60,600 bases of DNA from Bacillus safensis (GTDB lineage Bacteria; Bacillota; Bacilli; Bacillales; Bacillaceae): NCBI GenBank assembly GCA_030159235.1, contig BSBG01000012.1, positions 1-60,600 on the forward strand, in the 5' to 3' direction. The notes under the pieces were generated by a model, which was not told the origin of the DNA, did not search any database, and saw nothing but the letters and a program-made list of their open reading frames with translations. Every line of letters begins with the position of its first letter. Within the stretch, counting starts at the first letter, position 1. The position numbers and the translations under genes are program-made. Below, piece after piece: positions 41,305 to 55,102 of this stretch.

Positions 41305-41841
41305 ATGTCTCGTATAGGTAAAAAACTAATCGAGATCCCTTCAGGAGTTACTGTGACAAACAACGATAACACAGTGACAGTAAAGGGACCAAAAGGTGAA
41401 CTAACTCGTACTTTTCACCCTGATATGCAAATTAAAATTGAGGACAGCATCTTAACTGTAAGCCGTCCGTCTGAAAATAAAGAACACCGTGCATTACATG
41501 GTACAACACGTAGCTTGATTGCAAACATGGTTGAAGGTGTATCTAAAGGTTTCGAAAGAGGTTTAGAACTTATCGGTGTCGGTTACCGTGCAGCTAAATC
41601 TGGAAACAAACTTGTTCTTAACGTTGGATACTCTCACCCAGTTGAAATCGTTCCTGAGGCTGGAGTTGAAGTGGAAGTTCCATCTCAAACGAAAGTAATC
41701 GTTAAAGGTATCGATAAAGAGCGTGTAGGAGCTCTTGCTTCTAACATCCGCGCTGTCCGTTCTCCAGAGCCTTACAAAGGTAAAGGAATTCGTTACGAAG
41801 GTGAATTCGTTCGCCGTAAAGAAGGAAAAACTGGTAAGTAA
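41305..41841 (+). CDS. rplF: Ribosomal protein L6
   Basis: L6 lies near the sarcin-ricin loop. It begins [16 protein letters not shown], with two related domains and the signature [25 protein letters not shown] at the C terminus. 178 residues from the ATG at 41305 after TGGAGGTGC. Confidence 0.97.
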   Translation: MSRIGKKLIEIPSGVTVTNNDNTVTVKGPKGELTRTFHPDMQIKIEDSILTVSRPSENKEHRALHGTTRSLIANMVEGVSKGFERGLELIGVGYRAAKSGNKLVLNVGYSHPVEIVPEAGVEVEVPSQTKVIVKGIDKERVGALASNIRAVRSPEPYKGKGIRYEGEFVRRKEGKTGK

Positions 41842-41873
41842 GATCGCTTAATGTGAAGAAAGGAGTGACTCGG

Positions 41874-42236
41874 ATGATTACGAAAACTAGCAAAAACGCT
41901 ACTCGTCTTAAAAGACACGCTCGTGTTCGTGCGAAACTTTCAGGTACTGCAGAAAGACCTCGCCTTAACGTTTTCCGTTCTAACAAGAATATCTACGCTC
42001 AAGTAATTGATGATGTTAACGGTGTAACACTTGTAAGTGCTTCTACTCTTGATAAAGAGTTAAAGATCGAGAATAGTTCTGACGCTGCAGCTGCTACTAA
42101 AGTTGGCGAACTTGTTGCAAAACGTGCTGTTGAAAAAGGAATCTCTAACGTGGTATTTGACCGCGGAGGATACTTATATCATGGACGTGTAAAAGCTCTA
42201 GCTGAAGCTGCTCGTGAGGCTGGACTTAAATTTTAA
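41874..42236 (+). CDS. rplR: Ribosomal protein L18
   Basis: L18 binds 5S rRNA with L5. The N-terminal basic stretch [37 protein letters not shown] and the C-terminal [26 protein letters not shown] are typical. ATG at 41874 after AAAGGAGTGA gives 120 residues, the B. subtilis length. Confidence 0.97.
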   Translation: MITKTSKNATRLKRHARVRAKLSGTAERPRLNVFRSNKNIYAQVIDDVNGVTLVSASTLDKELKIENSSDAAAATKVGELVAKRAVEKGISNVVFDRGGYLYHGRVKALAEAAREAGLKF

Positions 42237-42239
42237 TAA

Positions 42240-42957
<718 letters not shown>

Positions 42958-42975
42958 AACATTTTTAATCGATAA

Positions 42976-43428
<453 letters not shown>

Positions 43429-43429
43429 C

Positions 43430-44722
43430 TTGTTTAAGACAATCTCCAATTTTATGCGTGTGAAAGATATACGGAATAAGATTATATTCACTCTTTTAAT
43501 GTTAGTCGTCTTTCGTATAGGTGCTTTCATCCCTGTGCCTAATGTGAACGCCGAAGTTCTCCAGGCACAGGATCAAATGAGTGTTTTCGGGATCCTCAAC
43601 ACGTTTGGGGGCGGGGCACTTTTCCAATTCTCCATTCTTGCAATGGGGATTATGCCGTATATCACTGCTTCGATCATCATTCAGCTCTTGCAGATGGATG
43701 TTGTTCCGAAGTTTACTGAGTGGTCAAAGCAAGGAGAGGTTGGCCGGCGAAAATTAGCACAATTCACAAGGTATTTTACAATTGTTCTAGGATTTATCCA
43801 GGCGTTAGGAATGTCTTATGGATTCAACAATATGGCAGGAGGCATGCTGATTGAAAACCCTGGTGTTTCAACGTATCTCTTAATTGCGGTCGTACTCACT
43901 GCGGGAACAGCATTTTTAATGTGGCTGGGTGAGCAGATTACTGCTCACGGTGTTGGTAACGGGATTTCGATTATTATCTTTTCCGGTATCATTGCTGGTA
44001 TCCCTCAAACATTAAAACAAGTGTATGCTCAACAATTTGTAGGTGGAGATGGACAGTTGTTCATGCAAATCCTAAAAATTGCCCTTATTGTAATTGCCAT
44101 TCTTGTCATTGTTGTCGGTGTTATTTACATTCAAATGGCAGTGAGAAAGATTGCAATTCAATATTCAAAAGGAACTGGCCGTGCACAAATGTCTGCTAGT
44201 CAAGCAACGCACCTTCCATTGAAAGTGAATCCAGCAGGGGTGATTCCAGTCATCTTTGCCGTTTCATTCATTATTACTCCGCAGACGATCGCATCGTTCT
44301 TCGGAACTAATAATGTGACAACTTGGATAACCAACAACTTTGACTATACTAAGCCAATCGGTATGACGATTTATGTAGCACTGATTGTTGCTTTCACATA
44401 TTTTTATGCCTTTGTCCAAGTCAATCCTGAACAAATGGCTGAAAATCTGCAAAAGCAGGGTGGCTATATCCCGGGAGTTCGTCCAGGGAAAATGACTCAA
44501 GATAGAATTACGAGCATTTTGTACCGACTCACGTTTGTGGGCGCCATTTTCTTAGCCGTGATTTCAATACTTCCTATCTTTTTCATTCAATTCGCTGGAT
44601 TACCTTCCGCTGCACAAATTGGCGGCACAAGTCTTCTCATTGTTGTAGGTGTTGCACTTGAAACGATGAAACAGCTTGAAAGCCAATTAGTGAAACGAAA
44701 TTACCGTGGATTTATGAAATAA
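43430..44722 (+). CDS. secY: SecY, protein translocase channel
   Basis: SecY forms the membrane channel with SecE. Ten hydrophobic segments are spread over 430 residues; signature blocks are MGIMPYITASIIIQLLQMDVVPKFTEW (plug and TM2 region), GNGISIIIF and VNPEQMAENLQKQGGYIPGVRPG in the last cytosolic loop used by SecA and ribosomes. The start is TTG at 43430, one base after rplO, a weak start that may limit synthesis of this toxic-when-excess protein (inference). Confidence 0.97.
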   Translation: MFKTISNFMRVKDIRNKIIFTLLMLVVFRIGAFIPVPNVNAEVLQAQDQMSVFGILNTFGGGALFQFSILAMGIMPYITASIIIQLLQMDVVPKFTEWSKQGEVGRRKLAQFTRYFTIVLGFIQALGMSYGFNNMAGGMLIENPGVSTYLLIAVVLTAGTAFLMWLGEQITAHGVGNGISIIIFSGIIAGIPQTLKQVYAQQFVGGDGQLFMQILKIALIVIAILVIVVGVIYIQMAVRKIAIQYSKGTGRAQMSASQATHLPLKVNPAGVIPVIFAVSFIITPQTIASFFGTNNVTTWITNNFDYTKPIGMTIYVALIVAFTYFYAFVQVNPEQMAENLQKQGGYIPGVRPGKMTQDRITSILYRLTFVGAIFLAVISILPIFFIQFAGLPSAAQIGGTSLLIVVGVALETMKQLESQLVKRNYRGFMK

Positions 44723-44725
44723 AAC

Positions 44726-44752
44726 AGAGGGCTGGGCAGCTGCCCAACCTCT
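44726..44752 (+). other. Palindromic hairpin between secY and adk
   Basis: A perfect 14-base palindrome TGGGCAGCTGCCCA (44733-44746) is flanked by the further pairing AGAGG (44726-44730) with CCTCT (44748-44752). No T tract follows, so it is not a classical terminator. It is the only strong hairpin in the long rpsJ-map run. Confidence 0.7.
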
Positions 44753-44756
44753 CTAA

Positions 44757-46174
<1,418 letters not shown>

Positions 46175-46356
46175 GTCTTCACTGAAGCCTTTCAGGCCCA
46201 AATCGGGCAGGTTGTCTGTATAGTCCAAAGAAAGAACAAGATCAGTATACAGGTGTCATCGGATTGTTCGTTGGCTGCCATGTACTAATCGCAGACGGAG
46301 AAAAGCGTAAATTTCATTCTCCTAAGAAAAAATATCAATCATATAACCTTTTATGA
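46175..46356 (+). pseudogene. ybzG: Frameshifted KOW-domain (L14e-like, YbzG-type) gene remnant
   Basis: B. subtilis has a small KOW-domain gene, ybzG, at this place as I recall. Here one frame reads IGQVVCIVQRKN (46202-46237), then a different frame reads DQYTGVIGLFVGCHVLIADG and GEKRKFHSPKKK to a stop at 46354-46356. The switch falls in the A-rich AGAAAGAACAAG around 46229-46240. No start codon with a ribosome site exists between the map stop and this stretch. So both the start and the frame appear lost. A sequencing error could explain the shift but not the missing start. Confidence 0.72.
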
Positions 46357-46485
46357 TTGCGTATCTCCGGAAGTTCAGAACAGTATATTCAAAACAGGTC
46401 GGGTGGTAGATGGACAATTGAGATGTTCTCATTTGGACATTTATCAGAGAGCAAGTTACTGATTTGAAGAAGGGAGAACACTTGA

Positions 46486-46849
<364 letters not shown>

Positions 46850-46852
46850 TAA

Positions 46853-47236
<384 letters not shown>

Positions 47237-47253
47237 GTAAAGGAGGTAGTTAA

Positions 47254-47652
<399 letters not shown>

Positions 47653-47668
47653 TTTGTTTGTATAGATT

Positions 47669-47697
47669 TTGTGTCCCTGTCAATAATGGGTTATGAT
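47669..47697 (+). promoter_or_regulatory. Possible internal promoter before rpoA
   Basis: TTGTGT (47669-47674) and TATGAT (47692-47697) with 17 bases between lie in the 175-base rpsK-rpoA gap, the longest in the alpha operon. Only moderately close to consensus. Confidence 0.35.
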
Positions 47698-47827
47698 ACA
47701 GTTATTTATGAGACGAATACACGACTCGTTGCCTGAGCACATACGGGACTAAACAATGAGGAATTTCGGATGGAATCTCATATGATTCTATTCGAGGTTT
47801 CGACGTTTTGAAGGAGGGTTTTATTAG

Positions 47828-48772
47828 ATGATCGAAATTGAAAAACCAAAAATCGAAACGGTTGAAATCAGCGACGATGCCAAGTATGGCAAGTTTGTCG
47901 TAGAGCCACTTGAGCGTGGATATGGTACCACTTTAGGGAACTCCCTTCGTCGTATCCTTTTATCCTCACTTCCTGGTGCAGCTGTAACATCGATCCAGAT
48001 AGATGGTGTCTTACACGAATTCTCGACGATCGAAGGCGTGGTTGAAGATGTTACAACGATTATCTTAAACATTAAAAAGCTTGCACTCAAAATCTACTCT
48101 GAAGAAGAGAAGACGCTTGAAATTGATGTACAAGATGAAGGTACTGTAACAGCTGCTGATATTACACACGACAGCGATATTGAAATCTTAAATCCAGATC
48201 TTCACATTGCAACTCTTGGCAAGAATGCGAGCTTCCGTGTTCGCTTAACTGCACAAAGAGGTCGCGGGTATAATCCTGCTGATACAAACAAAAGAGACGA
48301 TCAGCCAATCGGTGTGATTCCGATCGACTCAATCTATACACCTGTATCTCGTGTGACTTATCAAGTGGAGAACACCCGTGTTGGGCAAATCACAAACTAT
48401 GATAAACTAACACTAGATGTATGGACTGATGGAAGCACAGGACCGAAAGAAGCGATCGCTCTAGGTTCTAAGATTTTAACTGAACACTTGAATATTTTCG
48501 TTGGATTAACTGACGAGGCTCAGCATGCAGAAATCATGGTTGAAAAAGAAGAAGACCAAAAAGAAAAAGTGCTTGAAATGACAATTGAAGAGCTTGATCT
48601 TTCTGTTCGTTCTTACAACTGTTTGAAGCGTGCGGGTATTAACACTGTTCAAGAGCTTGCTAACAAGACAGAAGAGGATATGATGAAAGTTCGTAACCTT
48701 GGACGTAAATCTCTTGAAGAAGTGAAAGCGAAACTAGAAGAACTTGGACTGGGTCTTCGTAAAGACGATTGA
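47828..48772 (+). CDS. rpoA: RNA polymerase alpha subunit
   Basis: Alpha dimerises to start polymerase assembly. The N-terminal domain has [32 protein letters not shown], and the C-terminal domain (after a charged linker near 235) has the helix-hairpin-helix [30 protein letters not shown] and [16 protein letters not shown], which bind UP elements and regulators such as Spx. 314 residues. AAGGAGGG precedes the ATG. Confidence 0.98.
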   Translation: MIEIEKPKIETVEISDDAKYGKFVVEPLERGYGTTLGNSLRRILLSSLPGAAVTSIQIDGVLHEFSTIEGVVEDVTTIILNIKKLALKIYSEEEKTLEIDVQDEGTVTAADITHDSDIEILNPDLHIATLGKNASFRVRLTAQRGRGYNPADTNKRDDQPIGVIPIDSIYTPVSRVTYQVENTRVGQITNYDKLTLDVWTDGSTGPKEAIALGSKILTEHLNIFVGLTDEAQHAEIMVEKEEDQKEKVLEMTIEELDLSVRSYNCLKRAGINTVQELANKTEEDMMKVRNLGRKSLEEVKAKLEELGLGLRKDD

Positions 48773-48829
48773 CTAGTTTCATTGTGAACTAGGATTTTCG
48801 TGTGTTTTTTATTCATACAGCATCTCTAA

Positions 48830-49210
<381 letters not shown>

Positions 49211-49221
49211 TCACATAGCGT

Positions 49222-49277
49222 GTATCTAAGAAAGGGCGGGACAGTTCATAACTGGATCTATGCCCTTTTTTAGATAC
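49222..49277 (+). terminator. Long terminator hairpin after rplQ
   Basis: GTATCTAAGAAAGGGC (49222-49237) pairs with GCCCTTTTTTAGATAC (49262-49277) over 16 bp with one G-U pair; the descending arm contains six T. It should end the alpha operon 12 bases after rplQ. The A-rich left arm makes it potentially active on the other strand too, although no gene there needs it. Confidence 0.85.
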
Positions 49278-49334
49278 TACGGCTTTTTAGCAATAAGCAA
49301 AGAAGAGGTTGAGCTGAGAGGAGGTCCGGTAGAG

Positions 49335-50177
49335 ATGGGGAAGACATTAATTGACGTAAAGGACATTGTATTTCGTTATCACAAGGATGCGGACAAGCCC
49401 GCTTTAGACCAAGTGTCATTGCATGTGAATCAAAATGAATGGCTCGCCATTGTTGGTCATAACGGTTCAGGTAAATCCACACTTGCCCGTGTGCTAAATG
49501 GGCTCATTTTACCGGATGCTGGCACAGTCAAGGTTGGAGAGATTGAGCTCAAAGAAGAGACTGTTTGGGATATTCGCAAAAAGGTTGGAATGGTCTTTCA
49601 AAACCCAGATAACCAATTTGTTGGCTCAACGGTTCGTGATGATGTGGCTTTTGGTTTAGAAAATAACGGGGTTGAGCGGGAATTGATGATAGAACGTGTA
49701 GATTGGGCTGTCAAACAGGTCAATATGCAGGAATTTCTTGATCAAGAGCCGCACCATCTATCAGGCGGGCAGAAGCAGAGAGTCGCCATTGCAGGTGTAC
49801 TTGCCGCAAGCCCTGACATCATGATCTTGGATGAAGCAACATCGATGCTTGATCCGATTGGCCGGGAAGAAGTGTTAGAGACTGTCAGACTGCTGAAGGA
49901 ACAAGGAACGGTCACTGTCATTTCCATCACACATGATTTAGACGAGGCCGCCAAGGCAGACCGCGTTATTGTGATGAATGGCGGCAAGAAATTTGCCGAG
50001 GGAACGCCAGAGGAAGTATTTGAATTAGATGAACAGCTAGTTCAGATTGGACTTGATCTGCCATTCTCCTATCGGTTGAGCAAGCAATTGAAGCAGCAAG
50101 GTGTGCCGCTTGCAAATGCCCATTTGACACAAGAAGGATTGGTGAAAGAGCTATGGACATTACGATCAAAGAATTAG
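49335..50177 (+). CDS. ecfA1: EcfA1, energy-coupling factor transporter ATPase
   Basis: One of two ABC ATPases powering vitamin uptake through exchangeable S components. Walker A GHNGSGKST, Q loop FQNPDNQF, signature LSGGQKQRVAIAG, Walker B IMILDEATSMLD and the switch His in ITHD are all present. 280 residues from the ATG at 49335 (GAGAGGAGGTCC); an upstream in-frame ATG at 49260 lies in the rplQ terminator. Overlaps ecfA2 by 25 bases. Confidence 0.95.
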   Translation: MGKTLIDVKDIVFRYHKDADKPALDQVSLHVNQNEWLAIVGHNGSGKSTLARVLNGLILPDAGTVKVGEIELKEETVWDIRKKVGMVFQNPDNQFVGSTVRDDVAFGLENNGVERELMIERVDWAVKQVNMQEFLDQEPHHLSGGQKQRVAIAGVLAASPDIMILDEATSMLDPIGREEVLETVRLLKEQGTVTVISITHDLDEAAKADRVIVMNGGKKFAEGTPEEVFELDEQLVQIGLDLPFSYRLSKQLKQQGVPLANAHLTQEGLVKELWTLRSKN

Positions 50178-51022
50178 AGCATCGTTATCAAATGAAAACG
50201 CCGTTTGAGCGTCTCGCTTTGTATGATGTCAATGCTTCCATCAAAGAGGGCAGCTATGTCGCTGTCATTGGTCATACGGGCTCTGGCAAGTCCACATTGC
50301 TACAGCACTTAAATGGATTGCTCAAACCAACGAAGGGGAGCATTGCGCTTGGAGAGACAGTGTTACAAGCCAATAAAAAGCAGAAGGATTTGAAGTCCCT
50401 TCGGAAAAAGGTAGGTATCGTGTTTCAGTTTCCTGAGCATCAGCTCTTTGAGGAAACGATCCTCAAGGATATCTGTTTTGGTCCGATGAATTTCGGCGTT
50501 CCTCAGGAGAAGGCTGAAGCAAAGGCGAAAGAGATGCTGAAGCTGGTTGGTCTTCCTGAATCCCTATTATCTCGATCACCCTTTGAATTAAGCGGCGGTC
50601 AAATGAGACGTGTGGCGATTGCAGGTGTTCTAGCGATGGAGCCAGAAGTGCTTGTGCTAGATGAGCCGACTGCTGGGCTGGATCCACGCGGACGGAAGGA
50701 AATCATGGACATGTTCTATGAGCTTCATGAAAAGGCAAACCTCACCACGATCCTGGTCACACACAGCATGGAGGATGCCGCTCATTATGCGGATCAAATG
50801 ATTGTGATGCATAAAGGAACCGTGAAGGCGACTGGTACGCCGAGAGAATTGTTTGCCAATCGTACAGACATGTCTTCATTTGGTCTCGACCTCCCAGAAA
50901 CGATTAAATTCCAGCAGACTGTAGAAGAAAAGCTGGGCATTACGTTTCCAAGGCCGCTTCTGACCATGGATGAAATGGCAGAAGCCTTAACAGCTCTTTA
51001 TCAGGAGGACACGACATCATGA
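50153..51022 (+). CDS. ecfA2: EcfA2, energy-coupling factor transporter ATPase
   Basis: The second ABC ATPase of the ECF module. Walker A GHTGSGKST, Q loop FQFPEHQLFEETI, signature LSGGQMRRVAIAG, Walker B VLVLDEPTAGLD and the His of VTHSMED are clear. 289 residues. Its start lies 25 bases inside ecfA1 and its end overlaps ecfT by 4 bases, so the three are translated as a coupled unit. Confidence 0.96.
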   Translation: MDITIKELEHRYQMKTPFERLALYDVNASIKEGSYVAVIGHTGSGKSTLLQHLNGLLKPTKGSIALGETVLQANKKQKDLKSLRKKVGIVFQFPEHQLFEETILKDICFGPMNFGVPQEKAEAKAKEMLKLVGLPESLLSRSPFELSGGQMRRVAIAGVLAMEPEVLVLDEPTAGLDPRGRKEIMDMFYELHEKANLTTILVTHSMEDAAHYADQMIVMHKGTVKATGTPRELFANRTDMSSFGLDLPETIKFQQTVEEKLGITFPRPLLTMDEMAEALTALYQEDTTS

Positions 51023-51816
51023 TGGATAGTATGATTATCGGCAAATATGTGCCAGGTTCATCCTTTGTCCATCGTCTTGATCCAAGGACAAAGCTGTTAT
51101 CAATTTTCTTTTTTGTCTTTATTGTCTTTTTTGCTAATAATTACATGACTTATGGGCTTTTAGGTGCCTTTACCCTCCTTGTGGTGATAATTTCTCAGGT
51201 GCCGCTATACTTTATTCTCAAGGGAATGAAGCCGATTCTATGGATTGTCCTGTTTACCTTTATTCTGCATATTTTCATGACAAAAGATGGCGCCTTGCTA
51301 TTTCACTTTGGTTTTCTGAATGTTTATGAAGAAGGTCTAAAGCAGGGGATCTTCATTTCACTCCGTTTTGTCTATCTCATCATGATGACAACACTTCTTA
51401 CGTTAACCACAACGCCTATAGAAGTGACAGACGGTATGGAAAAGCTGCTGCATCCATTCCGTAAAATCAAATTGCCTGTTCATGAGCTTGCTCTCATGAT
51501 GTCCATCTCTCTTCGGTTTATTCCAACTTTACTAGAAGAGACGGACAAAATCATGAAGGCTCAAATGGCACGAGGCGTTGATTTTACAAGCGGACCTCTA
51601 AAGGACCGCATGAAAGCCATCGTTCCGCTACTTGTTCCGCTTTTCGTCAGTGCGTTTAAGCGTGCAGAAGAACTGGCGACTGCTATGGAAGCGAGAGGCT
51701 ACCGCGGAGGAGAAGGACGGACGAAATACCGTCAGCTTGTCTGGGGAATGAAAGACACGTTCACGATGCTTACATTCATCCTGTTAACAGCACTTCTTGT
51801 GCTTCTTAGAAATTAG
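51019..51816 (+). CDS. ecfT: EcfT, energy-coupling factor transmembrane subunit
   Basis: The membrane scaffold that joins the two ATPases to S components such as those for riboflavin, biotin or folate encoded elsewhere. It has several hydrophobic helices in the first 130 residues and at the end, and two conserved Ala-Arg-Gly coupling motifs, MARGV and MEARGYRG. 265 residues as in B. subtilis. No S-component gene lies next to it, which fits a shared (group II) module. Confidence 0.95.
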   Translation: MMDSMIIGKYVPGSSFVHRLDPRTKLLSIFFFVFIVFFANNYMTYGLLGAFTLLVVIISQVPLYFILKGMKPILWIVLFTFILHIFMTKDGALLFHFGFLNVYEEGLKQGIFISLRFVYLIMMTTLLTLTTTPIEVTDGMEKLLHPFRKIKLPVHELALMMSISLRFIPTLLEETDKIMKAQMARGVDFTSGPLKDRMKAIVPLLVPLFVSAFKRAEELATAMEARGYRGGEGRTKYRQLVWGMKDTFTMLTFILLTALLVLLRN

Positions 51817-51827
51817 GTGATTCCTAG

Positions 51828-52571
51828 ATGAAGGTCAAATGTACCGTATCCTACGATGGGACACATTTTAAAGGCTATCAGGTGCAGCCTGGGCAGCGAA
51901 CCGTTCAGACGGAGATTGAGTCTGCCCTTGCAAGAATGCACAAACAGGATGAACTGATTCCGATTGTGGCTTCTGGCCGGACGGACAGCGGTGTTCACGC
52001 AAAGGGACAGGTCATCCATTTTGACACCCCGCTGTCGATCCCGATGGAGAGATGGCCATTTGCCCTCAACAGCCTCCTGCCGGATGACATCCGTGTTCTA
52101 AAGGCCGAGGAAGTGGATGAGTCGTTTCATGCCAGATTTGGTGTTGCTTCGAAGGAGTACCGTTATAAGGTCTCAACTGAAACGCACCAAAATGTGTTCA
52201 CGAGACAGTATACCTGCCACTTTCCATACCGGCTGGATGTTGAAAAAATGAGAGAAGCCTCTGAGCACCTAGTTGGGACACACGATTTCACAAGCTTTTG
52301 TGCGGCCAATACAGAGGTTCAAGACAAGGTGAGGGATATTTACGCCCTTGAGTGGAAAAACGTCTCAGACGGGCTTGAAATGCGTGTGAGAGGGAATGGC
52401 TTTTTATACAACATGGTGCGAATTATTGCTGGAACGTTACTTGAAATTGGTTCTGGTAAATTTCACCCTGAGGAGATAAAAGCCATGCTTGCCGCCCGAA
52501 ATCGCGAAGCGGCAGGCAAGACTGCGCCTAGTCACGGACTGTATTTATGGGAAGTTTTCTATGACAACTAA
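51828..52571 (+). CDS. truA: TruA, tRNA pseudouridine(38-40) synthase
   Basis: TruA isomerises U38-U40 in the anticodon arm. The catalytic Asp is in ASGRTDSGVHAKGQVIHF (about residue 53), with RVRGNGFLYNMVRIIAGTLLEIG in the second half. 247 residues. 11 bases after ecfT, so likely co-transcribed with the ECF module. Confidence 0.97.
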   Translation: MKVKCTVSYDGTHFKGYQVQPGQRTVQTEIESALARMHKQDELIPIVASGRTDSGVHAKGQVIHFDTPLSIPMERWPFALNSLLPDDIRVLKAEEVDESFHARFGVASKEYRYKVSTETHQNVFTRQYTCHFPYRLDVEKMREASEHLVGTHDFTSFCAANTEVQDKVRDIYALEWKNVSDGLEMRVRGNGFLYNMVRIIAGTLLEIGSGKFHPEEIKAMLAARNREAAGKTAPSHGLYLWEVFYDN

Positions 52572-52589
52572 ACCAGGTGTAACATGTTC

Positions 52590-52618
52590 TTGACACAGGA
52601 AGCAGAAAGTTATAAGAT
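52590..52618 (+). promoter_or_regulatory. Promoter of rplM-rpsI
   Basis: A perfect TTGACA (52590-52595), 17 bases and TAAGAT (52613-52618). An overlapping TATAAG at 52611 would have a 15-base spacer. Confidence 0.6.
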
Positions 52619-52629
52619 ATCATATGGTA

Positions 52630-52684
52630 TGTATTTCAACCCCACAAATAAGCCCCGGAAGACTTATCTTGTGTTTTGAAATAG
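52630..52684 (+). promoter_or_regulatory. Ribosomal protein L13 leader RNA
   Basis: Outer stem TATTTCAA (52632-52639) with TTGAAATA (52676-52683) encloses ACCCCACAAATAAGCCCCGG and AAGACTTATCTTGTG, which matches my memory of the Firmicute L13 leader motif upstream of rplM. It is thought to bind L13 or S9 for feedback control. Confidence 0.75.
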
Positions 52685-52698
52685 AACGTAGCATTTGA

Positions 52699-53588
<890 letters not shown>

Positions 53589-53646
53589 TCAATTTTATAT
53601 TGTATGGACGTTTTACAAAGGTTTGTTACAGACAAACCATATATGA

Positions 53647-53677
53647 AAAGCATCAGCATCCTGCTGGTGCTTTTTTT
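53647..53677 (+). terminator. Terminator after rpsI
   Basis: AAAGCATCAGCA pairs with TGCTGGTGCTTT (one G-U) around a three-base loop, followed by a run of seven T. A strong intrinsic terminator for rplM-rpsI. Confidence 0.95.
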
Positions 53678-53756
53678 ATTTTTGTTTTTTACTATTTGGA
53701 AACATATAAAATAGGATCATAGCAGGGTTTCTGTTAAAAATTGAAGTCTATGGAGG

Positions 53757-53939
53757 GTGTTTATAAATCTTACAACAGAAAGGTGTTTCATTCGATCATT
53801 GACTGAGGATGATTGGCATGATGTCTATGCATATACATCTGATGAGACGGTGATGAAGTATATCTCGGAAGGTGTTTTTACTAAAGAAGAAGCGAAGGGA
53901 TTCACGAATCATTGCTTTTTGTTCCTTTATTTGAAATAA
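53757..53939 (+). pseudogene. Truncated GNAT acetyltransferase remnant
   Basis: A GTG after TGGAGG opens 60 codons. The first 45 residues, with TTERCFIRSLTEDDWHDVYAYTSDETVMKYI, match the N-terminal part of RimJ/RimL-type GNAT acetyltransferases (normally about 170-180 residues). After EEAKGFTNH the reading ends in an unrelated short hydrophobic tail, and the acetyl-CoA-binding half is absent. Probably a deletion left the 5' end of the gene fused to the upstream region of the next gene. It could still be translated but should be inactive. Confidence 0.75.
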
Positions 53940-53986
53940 TTGTTATATTAAATAGGCAAACTCTTTGTTATTTGGAAAGGAGAAAC

Positions 53987-55066
53987 ATGTTACTCAAAAT
54001 CGGTCTAGTAGTCATAGGTGTGGTCATACTTTACGTTGTGGTTCAAGTCTTGCTGTATAAAAGAGATATGAAGAAAACGAAGGAAGATCTTTTGACATTT
54101 GTCACAAAAAACAAAAAGGACGTATCAGTGACAATCATTGAAAATGATGATGTGGTGTTAGAATGGATTGCTGATCAAAAAACACCACTTGCAAGTACGG
54201 TGAAATTAGTGGTTTTATTTCATTTTGTTAAGGCTGTATCCAGCGGGGGCATCAAGCTAGAGGAAAAAGTCGCATTGTCTGATATAGAGCGGTTTTATAT
54301 TGATAGAACAGACGGTGGTGCTCACACGTACTGGCTTGAGGTCAATGATTTTTCTGAGCATGCGACTTTATTAGATGTTGCCAAAGGGATGATGCAAGTC
54401 AGTTCGAATGCTTGTACGGATTATTTGATTGACCGGCTGGGCTTAGAAAAGATCAATGATCAGATGAAACAAGCAGATCTTACAGAACATGATGAACTCA
54501 TGCCGCTGACGCCAATGATTTTGTGGTCCGCTTATGTATCTAATAATCGGCGGGATGCATTAAAGCAAATGAATGGTGTATCCGAAGAACAATACAAATC
54601 TCTAATGAATGAGATTTTTAATATCATGAAAAATGACTCAGAGCATAAAAAGGCGTTAGAAGAAAAAATGACGAAAAAGAACCTATTAAGCTGGCGTATT
54701 CAATCATTACTAACGCAAAAGATGACAAAGTCTACAACCAATCAATATGCACGATTTATGAAACGTCTTCATGACGAGCTGTTAACAACAGAAGAAAAGA
54801 GTCTTTTTAACCAAATCGTGCTGGGAGAAACATTGAAGACGGAAACAGATCAATATCTTTGGTATAAAGGCGGAGCAACATTGTTTGTTTTCACAGCTGC
54901 TTTATATCGAAGAACAGATACATCCTCTATATCCATCTCTCTTTTTATCAATGATCCGAAAGCGAACAATTCTCACTGGATTGAGGGAGTATTCAACGAA
55001 TTTATGCTTACTGCAGCAGTGGATCACAACTTTAGACAACGTTTGATTCAGGCTTTTACTACATAA
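53987..55066 (+). CDS. Membrane-anchored serine hydrolase of the class A beta-lactamase fold
   Basis: An N-terminal transmembrane anchor (about residues 4-24) precedes an extracellular domain. The active-site motifs of class A penicillin-recognising enzymes are visible: Ser70-Thr-Val-Lys73 (LASTVKL), the S-x-N motif SSN (139-141) and the KTG-box equivalent Lys294-Gly-Gly. I do not see the omega-loop Glu motif that class A enzymes use to hydrolyse the acyl-enzyme, so true beta-lactamase activity is doubtful; a peptidase or esterase on the cell surface is possible. ATG at 53987 with AAAGGAG gives 359 residues. It has no match at this place in B. subtilis. Confidence 0.78.
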   Translation: MLLKIGLVVIGVVILYVVVQVLLYKRDMKKTKEDLLTFVTKNKKDVSVTIIENDDVVLEWIADQKTPLASTVKLVVLFHFVKAVSSGGIKLEEKVALSDIERFYIDRTDGGAHTYWLEVNDFSEHATLLDVAKGMMQVSSNACTDYLIDRLGLEKINDQMKQADLTEHDELMPLTPMILWSAYVSNNRRDALKQMNGVSEEQYKSLMNEIFNIMKNDSEHKKALEEKMTKKNLLSWRIQSLLTQKMTKSTTNQYARFMKRLHDELLTTEEKSLFNQIVLGETLKTETDQYLWYKGGATLFVFTAALYRRTDTSSISISLFINDPKANNSHWIEGVFNEFMLTAAVDHNFRQRLIQAFTT

Positions 55067-55070
55067 TCAT

Positions 55071-55102
55071 CAAAAACAGAAGGAAACACCTCTCTGTTTT
55101 TT
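55071..55102. terminator. Bidirectional terminator between convergent genes
   Basis: AAAAACAGA pairs with TCTGTTTTT around an A/C-rich loop, with A run on one side and T run on the other, so it can stop transcription from both the hydrolase (plus) and the lipoprotein gene (minus). Confidence 0.85.

Noticed and set aside
46357..46485. Promoter for infA
   Set aside because: TTGCGT at 46357 and TATATT at 46384 are 21 bases apart and poor; infA is more simply read from upstream.
53912..53986. 25-residue upstream extension of the serine hydrolase
   Set aside because: The ATG at 53987 has AAAGGAG at proper spacing and starts the membrane anchor; the extension overlaps the GNAT remnant.
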